Source: Opitutaceae bacterium (GTDB lineage Bacteria; Verrucomicrobiota; Verrucomicrobiia; Opitutales; Opitutaceae). Taken from it: 7,402 nucleotides of DNA. Shown here one piece after another: positions 1 through 6,282 of this stretch. Location: contig SYDD01000143.1 in the NCBI GenBank assembly GCA_005786775.1, forward strand, positions 1-7,402. Reading direction: 5' to 3'. Within the stretch, counting starts at the first letter, position 1. The number at the start of each line of letters is the position of its first letter. Below the pieces are notes generated by a model. The model saw nothing but the letters and a program-made list of their open reading frames with translations, was not told the origin of the DNA and ran no database searches. Both the position numbers and the translations under genes were made by a program.

Positions 1-460
1 AGAGTTGCGCCGGAAAGTGATCCAGCCGGTCTCCCAGGCCCACCAGGGCGAGGGCGTCTTCGGGCCGCATCGGGTCGACACAGATCTCGGTGATGAGCGC
101 CACGTTCTCCCGGGCGGTCAGGCTCGGGATGAGGTTGTAGGCCTGGAACACGAAGCCGACGGCGGTGCGCCGGAACCGGGTGAGCGCCGCCTCGTCGCAG
201 GCCCCGAGGTCCTCGCCCAGGTAATGGAGCGTCCCGGAGGTCGGCTGGTCGAGGCCGCCCAGTTGGTTGAGGAGCGTGGACTTGCCGCTGCCGGACGCGC
301 CCAGCAGCACGATAAGTTCGCCGGCGTGAAGCTCGAGGTCGATGCCGGCCAGGGCGTGGACCTCGGCGGTGCCGTCCCCGTAGACGCGCGTCAGGCCCCG
401 CGCCGCGAACACGGGCGGCCCGCCGGGAGGGGCGGAGGAGGGGGAAGCGGGCGGCGGCAT
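1..460 (-). CDS. ABC transporter ATP-binding protein, MacB/LolD type (partial, C-terminus beyond window)
   Basis: Cytoplasmic ATPase subunit expected to power an inner-membrane permease of the MacB/LolCE/FtsX-like class. The 153 visible codons show a proline-rich start (residues 1-16), the aromatic A-loop region around Tyr27 (TRVYGDG), a Walker A motif GASGSGKST at 54-62, a GGLDQPTSG segment at 68-76 typical of LolD/MacB ATPases, and the Q-loop with Gln106 (GFVFQAYNLIPSLTARENV). The window ends right after FPAQL, where this family normally continues into the LSGG signature, so signature, Walker B and H-loop are not visible. The ATG at 460-458 has no good Shine-Dalgarno sequence; a GTG at codon 17 (VFAARGLTRVYG) is a possible alternative start. 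It lies 79 nt downstream of the Sel1 gene on the same strand. The family call is secure; the transported substrate (lipoprotein, peptide or drug) cannot be told. Confidence 0.93.
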   Translation of the reverse strand, partial: MPPPASPSSAPPGGPPVFAARGLTRVYGDGTAEVHALAGIDLELHAGELIVLLGASGSGKSTLLNQLGGLDQPTSGTLHYLGEDLGACDEAALTRFRRTAVGFVFQAYNLIPSLTARENVALITEICVDPMRPEDALALVGLGDRLDHFPAQL

Positions 461-520
461 CGGTGGCGGAGGAGCAGGGAACGCGCGCCAACCCCGCCCC
501 GCAACCGGCAAAGCGCGGCC

Positions 521-538
521 GCCCGCCGACCGGCGGGC
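521..538 (-). terminator. GC hairpin just after the Sel1 gene (terminator-like, no U-tract)
   Basis: A perfect 7-bp inverted repeat, GCCCGCC / GGCGGGC with a 4-nt loop, begins 2 nt after the Sel1 stop codon. No run of T follows on the minus strand, so it is not a classical intrinsic terminator. It may act as an mRNA 3'-end stabiliser, or simply reflect GC-rich sequence. Whether the ABC gene is co-transcribed through it is open. Confidence 0.3.
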
Positions 539-539
539 C

Positions 540-1217
540 TCAGGGCGCCTTGGCCGCGCCCGGGCGCAGGGGATCGAGGACGCGATCGAGCGGGGCGGGT
601 GGCGGCAGGAAATCGGTGACGGCGCGGTCCTTGAACTCGGCCGTGATCTCCCGCGCCCGCCGTTCGCCCGTCTCGATCCACTTCGGATGGGCCTGCAGTT
701 GCGCGCGCAGCCGGGTCTCGGCGTCGGCGTGGACACCGCGCTCCCGGGCCGCGATCAGCCAGCCGAGGGCCTCGGCGTAATTGCGCCGCGTGCCGGAGCC
801 GTTGGCGTGGGCAGCGCCGAGGTTGAAGAAGGCCTCCGCCTCGCCGCCCGCGGCGGCTGCCTTGAAATAGGCGAGGGCGCGCGCCGGATCCTTGGCCGCG
901 CCGCCTTCCCCGTGGGCCAGCAGCATCCCCAGCCGGAAGGCCGCGCCGCCCTGACCCTGCCGCGCCGCCCGCTCCAGCAGGGCGAGCCCGCGCGGCTCGT
1001 CCTTCGGCACCCCGTCGCCGCGGACGAGCAGGTCCCCGAGGTGGGCTAGGGCCCGCGGCACGCCTTTGGCCGCGGCGGCCTCCAGCTCCGCGAGGTCGGC
1101 CCACGTGCCGCCACCCCCGTCGGTGCGCGACACGAGCTTCGGGGCCGCGTCGGCCGGGGCGGCCGCGGGCAGGACGCTGGCGGTGGCGACGAGGAGGGCG
1201 AGGAGGGAGGTCTTCAT
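540..1217 (-). CDS. Secreted Sel1-like (SLR/TPR-type) repeat protein
   Basis: A 225-residue protein with an N-terminal signal peptide: Lys2, a hydrophobic core at about 4-20, and a likely cleavage after ADA near residue 24. It should be periplasmic or otherwise exported. Three Sel1-like repeats follow at about 53-88, 89-125 and 126-161. Each has the family pattern of an A-x-x-x-L-G helix, a G-x-G turn, a basic/acidic pair and a second helix ending in AA-x-x-G, for example RALAHLGDLLVRGDGVPKD and ALAYFKAAAAGG. A half repeat (DLAELEAAAAKG, 41-52) precedes them. The C-terminal 60 residues are charged, then proline-rich, and match no repeat. Sel1 repeats form alpha-alpha superhelices that mediate protein-protein contacts, so a scaffold or adaptor role is likely; no enzyme motif is seen. 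The ATG at 1217 lacks a clear Shine-Dalgarno, but the signal peptide starts exactly there. The partner is unknown; the ABC ATPase downstream is only a positional candidate. Confidence 0.88.
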   Translation of the reverse strand: MKTSLLALLVATASVLPAAAPADAAPKLVSRTDGGGGTWADLAELEAAAAKGVPRALAHLGDLLVRGDGVPKDEPRGLALLERAARQGQGGAAFRLGMLLAHGEGGAAKDPARALAYFKAAAAGGEAEAFFNLGAAHANGSGTRRNYAEALGWLIAARERGVHADAETRLRAQLQAHPKWIETGERRAREITAEFKDRAVTDFLPPPAPLDRVLDPLRPGAAKAP

Positions 1218-1236
1218 CAGGGGTACCGGGTACGAC

Positions 1237-1262
1237 CGCGGAAAACCGCCGGGGTTTCCGCG
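1237..1262 (-). other. Strong inverted repeat in the spacer between the beta-helix operon and the Sel1 gene
   Basis: The arms CGCGGAAA (1237-1244) and TTTCCGCG (1255-1262) are perfect 8-bp reverse complements. After one mismatch two more G-C pairs close on a 4-nt GCCG loop. It lies 72 nt after the stop of the 109-residue gene and 19 nt before the Sel1 start. No T-run follows on the minus strand, so termination would not be of the simple intrinsic type. It could be a 3' stem-loop of the upstream operon, a leader structure of the Sel1 mRNA, or a regulator-binding palindrome. The rest of the 117-nt spacer (1218-1334) shows no convincing -35/-10 pair. Confidence 0.4.
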
Positions 1263-1334
1263 ATCGCGCGCGGCGGACGCAACGGGACGCGCCCCCGCGC
1301 CGCCCGCAAACCAAAATCCGGCGCCTGGGCCCGT

Positions 1335-1664
1335 TCAGGACTTCAGGGCCAGGTACACGATCACCCGCGCCGAGGGGCTCCCGCCGCGGACGCGCGCGAC
1401 CACGCGGAGCCAGTGGCCGAATTCCCGCAGCGGGAACGAGAGCACCCCGGCCTGGCCCAGGCTCGCCGGCGGACTGCCCTCCGGGATCCAGCACTGCCCG
1501 TCCGGCGAGATCTCGGCCCAGGCCTCGAGCGTCCCGGTGAGGTCCAGCGCGCGCACGAAGACCCGGGCCTCGCGGGCCCAGGCCACCTCGTAGGGCTCGG
1601 AGACGAGCGCCTCCGAGAACGTCACGTTGCGCTCGAGGACGGCGGTGAACGATTGCCTCATCAT
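1335..1664 (-). CDS. Small hypothetical beta-rich protein, last gene of the operon
   Basis: 109 residues, function not recognised. It has no signal peptide, membrane segment or cysteine pair (a single Cys58). Alternating hydrophobic stretches (RVFVRALDL, LEAWAEISPDG, VLSFPLREF, HWLRVVARVRG, RVIVYLALKS) predict an almost all-beta, sandwich-like fold. The SPDGQCW segment at 53-59, followed by a strand ending in HWLRVVARV and a C-terminal VIVYLAL strand, resembles small beta-sandwich modules that carry an SPDG-x-x-W turn; this is a pattern impression, not a family assignment. Its start ATGATG overlaps the TGA of the beta-helix gene by 4 nt (ATGA), so translation is probably coupled. It also has its own strong Shine-Dalgarno. 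The second ATG (1661-1659) has the better spacing, so the true start may be Met2. Third-position GC bias supports coding. The long open frame continuing upstream of 1664 is the shadow of the beta-helix gene. Confidence 0.8.
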   Translation of the reverse strand: MMRQSFTAVLERNVTFSEALVSEPYEVAWAREARVFVRALDLTGTLEAWAEISPDGQCWIPEGSPPASLGQAGVLSFPLREFGHWLRVVARVRGGSPSARVIVYLALKS

Positions 1665-4195
1665 AGATCCTCCCCCGGGCCCGGGCGGCTTTGCCAGGCC
1701 ACCGCGTTGACCGCGCTCAGGCCCCCCGCGCCGCTGCGGACGCGAACCAGCGCGGTGCCGGGCGCCGCGAGGCGCACCGAGCCGACCGCGACCCATTTGT
1801 GGCCCTCCCGCCGGTGATCCACGCGCACCACGCGGGGTTCCGCGCCGGGAGCCACAAGCTCCACCTCGATCTCGGGGGCACGCTCGGCGGCGGCGCCGAA
1901 CCAGAGCAGGTGCACGCCGTACTCGCCCGCCGGCAGCGTGGCCGGGAAACTGATCACCCCGCCCGCGGTCCGGGCGGTGGCCTGCCGCAGGTCGGCGAAG
2001 GCGAGGAACTCCGTGATCTTCGTCGGCTCGTCCGCCCACTCCGGGCCGCGCGTCACGCCCGCGTCACGGTACGAGACGAAGGCTCCGGTGCCGGCGAGCG
2101 CCGCGAGGCGGCGGCGGGCCTCGGCGGGTGTCGGCGGGGTGACGGCCGCGAGCGCGGGCGCGCCGGTGCCGAAGGCGCGCGAGTCGGTCGAGAGGTTCAC
2201 GGGCGAGGCGGCGCCCGGTTCGCGTTCGACGGAACCGGCCTCGGCCCCGAGGGCCTGCAGTTCCGCGAGGGTGAACAGGCGGTCGCCGGGGCGGGGATTC
2301 CCGCGGGCGTCGCGGGCGACCTGGATGCCGCCGCCGGTGCCGCGACGCCAGTACGTGTTGCCGCCCGAGGTCCAGTGGCGCGCGGGCTCGGTGGCGACCC
2401 GCTCGGCGGGCGTGCTGCCGCCGCCCGTATAATAACGCACCCAGGGCCCGAGGCCGTTCACCACCGTGTTGCCGCGCAGCACGATCCCGCGGACGGACTT
2501 GGTGGTCCACGCGCCGAAGACCACCGCGGCGTTCGGATCGTCGCCGACGATGTTGTCCTCGATGCGCGCGTGGTCGCCCCCGAGCAGCCGGATGCCGCCG
2601 TCGCGGGTGTCCGTCACGACGTTCCCGCGGATCAGCATCCGGCTGGTGAACCAGTCCGGGTAGATGCCGAAGGCGAGCGTGGCCTTGGTGTCCCCGCCCT
2701 GGTAGCCGACGCGGTAGATCCGGTTCTCGAGGATGTGCGTCGGGGCGGCGAGCGGGTTCATCGAGGCGAGGTGGATCGCGCCGCCGTCGTTCGTGCGCTG
2801 CAGGACGTCGTGGATGTGGTTTCGCTCGAAGATGTTCCCGCCCTGCTGGCGGAAGGAGAAGATCCCGTTGCGCGGGAGGTCGTGGAGGTGGTTGTGGCCC
2901 ACGTAATTTCCCCGCGCGTGGGCGAGGGGTAGCGGGCGGCTGTCGAGGTGGATGCCGGAGCAGTAGGCCCGCACCGCGCCGCCGTGGTGGATATGGTTGC
3001 CCAGGATCACGTTCCCGATCGGCGCGAGCGCCTGCACCGCGGGATCGGCGTCGTAGACGTCCTGGTCGGAGGTGTAGGAGAAGCGCGCGCCGGTGAGGAG
3101 CACGCCGCCGGCGCCGCCGCGGACGACCTCGTTGCCCTGGATCACGTTGTCCTGGCTGTCGAGGTGGAGCCAGACGGCGTAGCCGCCGGTCGCCTCGAAG
3201 CGGCAGCCGCTGACCTCGACCGCGTGGGCGTGGATCAGATGCAGCGCGGCGTCCTGGTTGGTGCGCACCGCGACGTGGTCGACCGTGTGGTCGGAGCCGA
3301 AGAAGCCGAGCCCGCGGAACGCGAGGTGGCGCACCGGCCGGCCTGCCTCGCCGCGGACCTCGATGAGCCGGTCCAGCACGGCAACCTCCACGCGCCGCCC
3401 CGCGGGCGATTCGCGGCGGTGCAGGAGCAGCTCGTTGGCCGCGCGGTCGAGGTACCATTCCCCCTCGGCGTCGAGCTCGCTGCGGATGCCCGCCACGTGG
3501 AACAGGTTGCCCGCGAGGATCCGGCCCTGCGTCTCGCGGCCGGCGAGCTCGATGGTGTCTCCCGCGGGTCCGACGGCCGCGATCCGGACCAGCTCGTTGT
3601 ACCAGCCGAGCTCGGCGATGATGTTCACCGACGCCTCGGGGTCGGCGGCCCAGTCCGGGCGGGCGGTGCCGGGGGGCAACTCGATGACCGTCCGTCCGCG
3701 GCCACCGCGGGCGCGCAGCGATCCGGTGTTCGGGTAACGGGCCCAGGTGGCGCGGACGCCGTCCACGAACACCGTCCTGCGGGTGCCCTGGGCGGGGACC
3801 GGCGCCGCGTGGATCCCCGGGCTCACCTCCCGCCACGGGCCCGCCACCACGCGGGTGCCGGAGAGGATCGCCTGCTCGCCGGGGTAGGAGGCGAAGACGC
3901 GCGGCGCGGCCTCCGTCCCGGAATCGGCCGGCGTCAGCACCAGGGGCTCCCGCAGGCGGTGCACGCCCCCGCGCAGCAGGACGAGCGCGCCCCCGGCGGG
4001 CGGTTGCGCGCGCAGGAGGTCGCGGGCGCGGGTCAGCGTCGCGAGCGGCCCGTCGGAACGGTCGGCGTTGGGTGCCGCGGGCCCGCCTGACCAGCGGTCA
4101 TCCCCGTCCGGGGCGACGTGGAGGACGCGGGGTTCCGCGGCGTGGGCGGCGGCGAGCGCGAGCAGCAGGCAGGGAAGCAGGGGAAGGCGGAACAT
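1661..4195 (-). CDS. Exported right-handed parallel beta-helix protein, GH141-like, with golvesin-type C-terminal domain
   Basis: 844 residues, likely a polysaccharide-active enzyme outside the cytoplasm. The signal peptide has Arg3, a Leu/Ala core at about 4-19 and probable cleavage near AHAA|EP (20-21). The next block, HVAPDGDDRWSGG (26-38), GPLATLTRARDLLR (49-62), LTPADSGTEAAP (87-98), YPGEQAILSG (104-113) and VFVDGVRATWARYPN (142-156), is the N-terminal hallmark of GH141-like beta-helix proteins. Residues about 285-585 carry many helix turns with the N-x-I-H ladder (GNHIHHG, GHNHLHDL, ERNHIHDV, ENRIYRV). Asp470 in NDGGAIH and Asp514 in FGIYPDW sit where GH141-type catalytic aspartates would be expected; this placement is inferred from motif shape, not alignment. 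Residues about 724-836 form a beta-sandwich with RVDHRREGHKWVAVGSV and a terminal SAVNAVAW, as in golvesin/Xly carbohydrate-binding-like domains. The ATG overlaps the upstream TGA by 1 nt (TGATG) and has no Shine-Dalgarno, so coupling is likely. Characterised GH141 members include an alpha-L-fucosidase and a xylanase; the substrate here is unknown. Confidence 0.88.
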   Translation of the reverse strand: MFRLPLLPCLLLALAAAHAAEPRVLHVAPDGDDRWSGGPAAPNADRSDGPLATLTRARDLLRAQPPAGGALVLLRGGVHRLREPLVLTPADSGTEAAPRVFASYPGEQAILSGTRVVAGPWREVSPGIHAAPVPAQGTRRTVFVDGVRATWARYPNTGSLRARGGRGRTVIELPPGTARPDWAADPEASVNIIAELGWYNELVRIAAVGPAGDTIELAGRETQGRILAGNLFHVAGIRSELDAEGEWYLDRAANELLLHRRESPAGRRVEVAVLDRLIEVRGEAGRPVRHLAFRGLGFFGSDHTVDHVAVRTNQDAALHLIHAHAVEVSGCRFEATGGYAVWLHLDSQDNVIQGNEVVRGGAGGVLLTGARFSYTSDQDVYDADPAVQALAPIGNVILGNHIHHGGAVRAYCSGIHLDSRPLPLAHARGNYVGHNHLHDLPRNGIFSFRQQGGNIFERNHIHDVLQRTNDGGAIHLASMNPLAAPTHILENRIYRVGYQGGDTKATLAFGIYPDWFTSRMLIRGNVVTDTRDGGIRLLGGDHARIEDNIVGDDPNAAVVFGAWTTKSVRGIVLRGNTVVNGLGPWVRYYTGGGSTPAERVATEPARHWTSGGNTYWRRGTGGGIQVARDARGNPRPGDRLFTLAELQALGAEAGSVEREPGAASPVNLSTDSRAFGTGAPALAAVTPPTPAEARRRLAALAGTGAFVSYRDAGVTRGPEWADEPTKITEFLAFADLRQATARTAGGVISFPATLPAGEYGVHLLWFGAAAERAPEIEVELVAPGAEPRVVRVDHRREGHKWVAVGSVRLAAPGTALVRVRSGAGGLSAVNAVAWQSRPGPGEDL
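1669..1673 (-). promoter_or_regulatory. Strong ribosome binding site (GGAGG) for the 109-residue gene
   Basis: On the minus strand GGGGGAGG stands 4 nt before the first ATG and 7 nt before the second ATG of a tandem ATGATG. It lies inside the last codons of the beta-helix gene. It is the best Shine-Dalgarno in the block and favours the short 109-residue start (or Met2) over any longer form. Confidence 0.75.
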
Positions 4196-5391
4196 CAGGT
4201 GACGGCGGCGTTGGCGCGGTGGATCCAGGCGAGGCGGGCAGGGGAGAGGAGCCCGTAGTTGTAGTAGCAGATGCCGGCCGCGCCGAGCTCGCGCGCGCCC
4301 TCGGCCCGCTGGCGCAGGTCCGCCTCGGTGGGCGCCTGATCCTCGCCGGTCATCGTCGCGACCATCAGCCGGGCGGCCGGGAGCAGTGTGGCCGCCCAGC
4401 CGAGATCCTGGAGCACCTCGCGCGCGGAACCGAAGTGGGCCTGGATGAAGAGCTGGTCCGCGAACCGTGCCCGGGCGCGGAGGCCCAGCCCCTCGGACCA
4501 CGCGCGCGCCGAAGGGCGGGCGAGCAGCCCGGAGTGCAGGTGCAGCGGGACCTGCTCCGCGCGGGCGGCCGCGGCGACGGCGGTGAGCAGGCGCTCGACG
4601 CCGGCGGCGCGCGCGCGGGTGGCGGCGAGCAGGTCGGGCCACTCGAGGAGCAGCGAGGCCAGCTCGTCGCGTTCCCACTCCGCGGCGCGCGGCAGGGCGG
4701 GGCGGTGGAGCGCGGCGTCGAGGAAGGTGCGGATCTCGCCGCGGAACCGCGCGGGGTCAACGCCCTCGCGGGCGAGGTCGTCGCGGCAGGAAGGGCAGAA
4801 GCAGAGTGACAGCAGGTGCTTCCCGGCGGCGCCGGGGCTCACGAACATCAGCTCGTGGTGCTCACGGTGGACGGCGTCGAGGTGGCTGAAGCTGTCGAGC
4901 ACCAGCCCGTCGGGCCGGAACTGCCGGGCGAGGTCGCGCACGAGGCTGGCGAGGTGCGCCTGCACGCGGGGCTGGGCCGGGCAGAGGGCGAACGCGTGGC
5001 GGTCGCCGCAGGCGTTCTCGACCGTGAGCTCCGGGTGCGCGAGGCCGAGGGTGGTGTTGTGGCAGCCGATCACCGAGAGCAGCAGCTCGAGGCCCTGCGC
5101 GCGGGCGGCCTGGACCGCGGCCCCGGTCGCGGCGACGCAGCCCGCGTCCGGGTTGAGCGGCGGGAGCAGGTCGGGCTCGGCGTAGGCCGCGCGGTCGGGC
5201 CGGAAGTCGCACCAGTCGACGGGCCGCGAGTAATGGCCGGGCCAACGCGGGCGGAAGAGGCGCGCCCGGTGGTAATTCGGGCTCAGCACCACCGCGTTGC
5301 AGCCGAGCCCGGCGATCGTGCCGAGGCAGGCCGCGGGCCCCTCGGCCTGCGCGTCCCAGGGGAAGAGGTTGATGGCGCGGCGGAAGCTCAC
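4195..5391 (-). CDS. TIM-barrel glycoside-hydrolase-like protein with CxCxxC motif, function unknown
   Basis: 398 residues, cytoplasmic (no signal peptide). The layout suggests a (beta/alpha)8 barrel of the broad GHL/alpha-amylase-like type: an early strand INLFPWD (7-13), NAVVLSPNYHRARLF (32-46), LELLLSVIGCHN (101-112), the strand DGLVLDSFSHLD (161-172) with acidic Asp166, a Cys cluster CFCPSC (Cys197, Cys199, Cys202), LHLHSGLL (283-290), QLFIQAHFG (313-321), RLMVATMTGEDQ (341-352) and a final GICYYNYG strand (373-380). The Cys cluster recurs in uncharacterised glycosidase-like barrels and may bind a metal; that is inference. Asp166 and Glu350 are plausible acidic active-site residues, unproven. 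The start is GTG at 5391, overlapping the upstream TGA by 4 nt (GTGA) with no Shine-Dalgarno. The stop overlaps the beta-helix ATG by 1 nt. The frame stays open upstream to 6189, but that part is Arg/Pro-rich shadow of the neighbouring gene. A sugar epimerase/isomerase-type barrel is a less likely alternative. Confidence 0.82.
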   Translation of the reverse strand: MSFRRAINLFPWDAQAEGPAACLGTIAGLGCNAVVLSPNYHRARLFRPRWPGHYSRPVDWCDFRPDRAAYAEPDLLPPLNPDAGCVAATGAAVQAARAQGLELLLSVIGCHNTTLGLAHPELTVENACGDRHAFALCPAQPRVQAHLASLVRDLARQFRPDGLVLDSFSHLDAVHREHHELMFVSPGAAGKHLLSLCFCPSCRDDLAREGVDPARFRGEIRTFLDAALHRPALPRAAEWERDELASLLLEWPDLLAATRARAAGVERLLTAVAAAARAEQVPLHLHSGLLARPSARAWSEGLGLRARARFADQLFIQAHFGSAREVLQDLGWAATLLPAARLMVATMTGEDQAPTEADLRQRAEGARELGAAGICYYNYGLLSPARLAWIHRANAAVT

Positions 5392-6272
5392 GGCCCGGCG
5401 AACGAGGCGACCACCGAGTCGAGGAAGAGGAAGTTGCGCACCGGCTTCCGCGTGCGGACGTCGAAGCAGAAGTTCATCAGCCGGTTCAGCGCCTTGTACG
5501 GGTGGTCGTAGACCGGCACGGGGATCTCGTGCAGCGGGAGGACGCGGTCGTTGACCTGCAGCTCCACGCTGCGGCGCAGGCGCGTGTCGAAGTCCCAGCG
5601 CAGGTAGTGCCAGTTGATCTTGGTCGGGATCTCGTTGTAGCAGAGCGGCTGGCGCCCGCCGGGGATGGGGCGCCAGTCGTCCTCGCTCACCACGTGGTAG
5701 TCGAGGTTCGGCGCGACCATCCCGGAGCGCACCATCTTGGTGCTCGGCTGCACCGAGGTCTTGTACATCCAGCGCTGGACGAGCGCGCCGTGGCGGTCGG
5801 TGTTCTCGTAGCGCAGGGCGATGTGGTAGCGGCGGCCCTCGTCGCCCTCGCAGATGTCGTTGCTGACGGTGAAGTCGCCGAAGTTGGCCTCCGACGGGTC
5901 GACGTTGCCGTCCCAGTCGGGCGCCGGGTCGAAGAGCTGCTCCGCCTTGTAGGTGAAGTAGCACTCGACGCGCACCAGCCCGTCGCCGCGCGAGGTGGCC
6001 CGCTTGATCGCCTGCGCCATGTGGCCGGGCCGCGCGCGCGTCGCCAGCTTCATCGAGTAGGTGCCCCCGAGGGAGCCGTGCGTGCCGATGTCGAAGAACG
6101 TGGCGTTCGACAACTGCGGCGGGCGCAGGTCGGCCATCACGCGGCGCACCTTGTTGAGGTCGCCGTCGTGGTTGCCGATCAGCTCGCACCAGCCGTTGAG
6201 GCCGGCGTCGAAATCGTCGGCGAACAGGATGCGCGGGAGCGGGTTGTACCGGGACAGGAGGTCGGCGGGCAT
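5388..6272 (-). CDS. Beta-rich protein of unknown function (DUF6772-like, tentative; possible concanavalin-like fold)
   Basis: 294 residues with no signal peptide or membrane segment. The start RILFADDFDAGLNGWCEL (14-31) is the 'DDF...gW' opening often seen in laminin-G/concanavalin-like jelly rolls. The rest is rich in beta strands and aromatic residues: TYSMKLATRA (71-80), VRVECYFTYKAEQ (100-112), YHIALRYENTDRHG (149-162), NWHYLRWDFDT (220-230), RSVELQVNDRVLPL (234-247) and NFLFLDSVVASF (280-291). Conserved-looking acidic and His clusters (GNHDGDLN, DPAPDWDGNVDPSEANFGDF) could bind sugar or metal. I associate such sequences with Pfam DUF6772, but from memory only. No activity is known to me. 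The ATG at 6272 has no Shine-Dalgarno and lies 10 nt after the oxidoreductase stop; the gene ends in a 4-nt overlap with the TIM-barrel gene. Its place beside a Gfo/Idh/MocA oxidoreductase fits a sugar-processing role. Confidence 0.85.
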   Translation of the reverse strand: MPADLLSRYNPLPRILFADDFDAGLNGWCELIGNHDGDLNKVRRVMADLRPPQLSNATFFDIGTHGSLGGTYSMKLATRARPGHMAQAIKRATSRGDGLVRVECYFTYKAEQLFDPAPDWDGNVDPSEANFGDFTVSNDICEGDEGRRYHIALRYENTDRHGALVQRWMYKTSVQPSTKMVRSGMVAPNLDYHVVSEDDWRPIPGGRQPLCYNEIPTKINWHYLRWDFDTRLRRSVELQVNDRVLPLHEIPVPVYDHPYKALNRLMNFCFDVRTRKPVRNFLFLDSVVASFAGP

Positions 6273-6282
6273 GGCGGAAGGG

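Noticed and set aside
5..619. 204-residue plus-strand frame opposite the ABC ATPase
   Set aside because: The minus strand encodes an intact Walker A and Q-loop; the plus frame ends in Arg/Gly/Pro low complexity.
1263..1334. Possible sigma-70-type promoter for the Sel1 gene (a TTGCGT box)
   Set aside because: No matching -10 box at a sensible distance; the surrounding sequence is too GC-rich to support a call.
2064..3836. 590-residue minus-strand frame inside the beta-helix gene
   Set aside because: Arg/Pro-rich translation with repeated RRR and PRP runs, typical of an out-of-frame reading of GC-rich coding DNA.
1691..4090. Long plus-strand open frames (1691-2932 and 2948-4090) opposite the beta-helix gene
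   Set aside because: They are antisense shadows caused by very high GC with few stop codons. Their products are Val/Arg/Gly/Ala-rich with no domain, whereas the minus frame shows a signal peptide and a clear beta-helix.
4196..4678. N-terminal extension of the beta-helix frame upstream of 4195
   Set aside because: The extension overlaps the TIM-barrel gene and is Arg/Pro/Ala low-complexity. A proper signal peptide starts at the 4195 ATG.
5392..6189. N-terminal extension of the TIM-barrel frame upstream of 5391
   Set aside because: It is the shadow of the 294-residue gene; the translation is Arg/Pro/His-rich. The GTG at 5391 forms a GTGA overlap and begins the barrel-like sequence.
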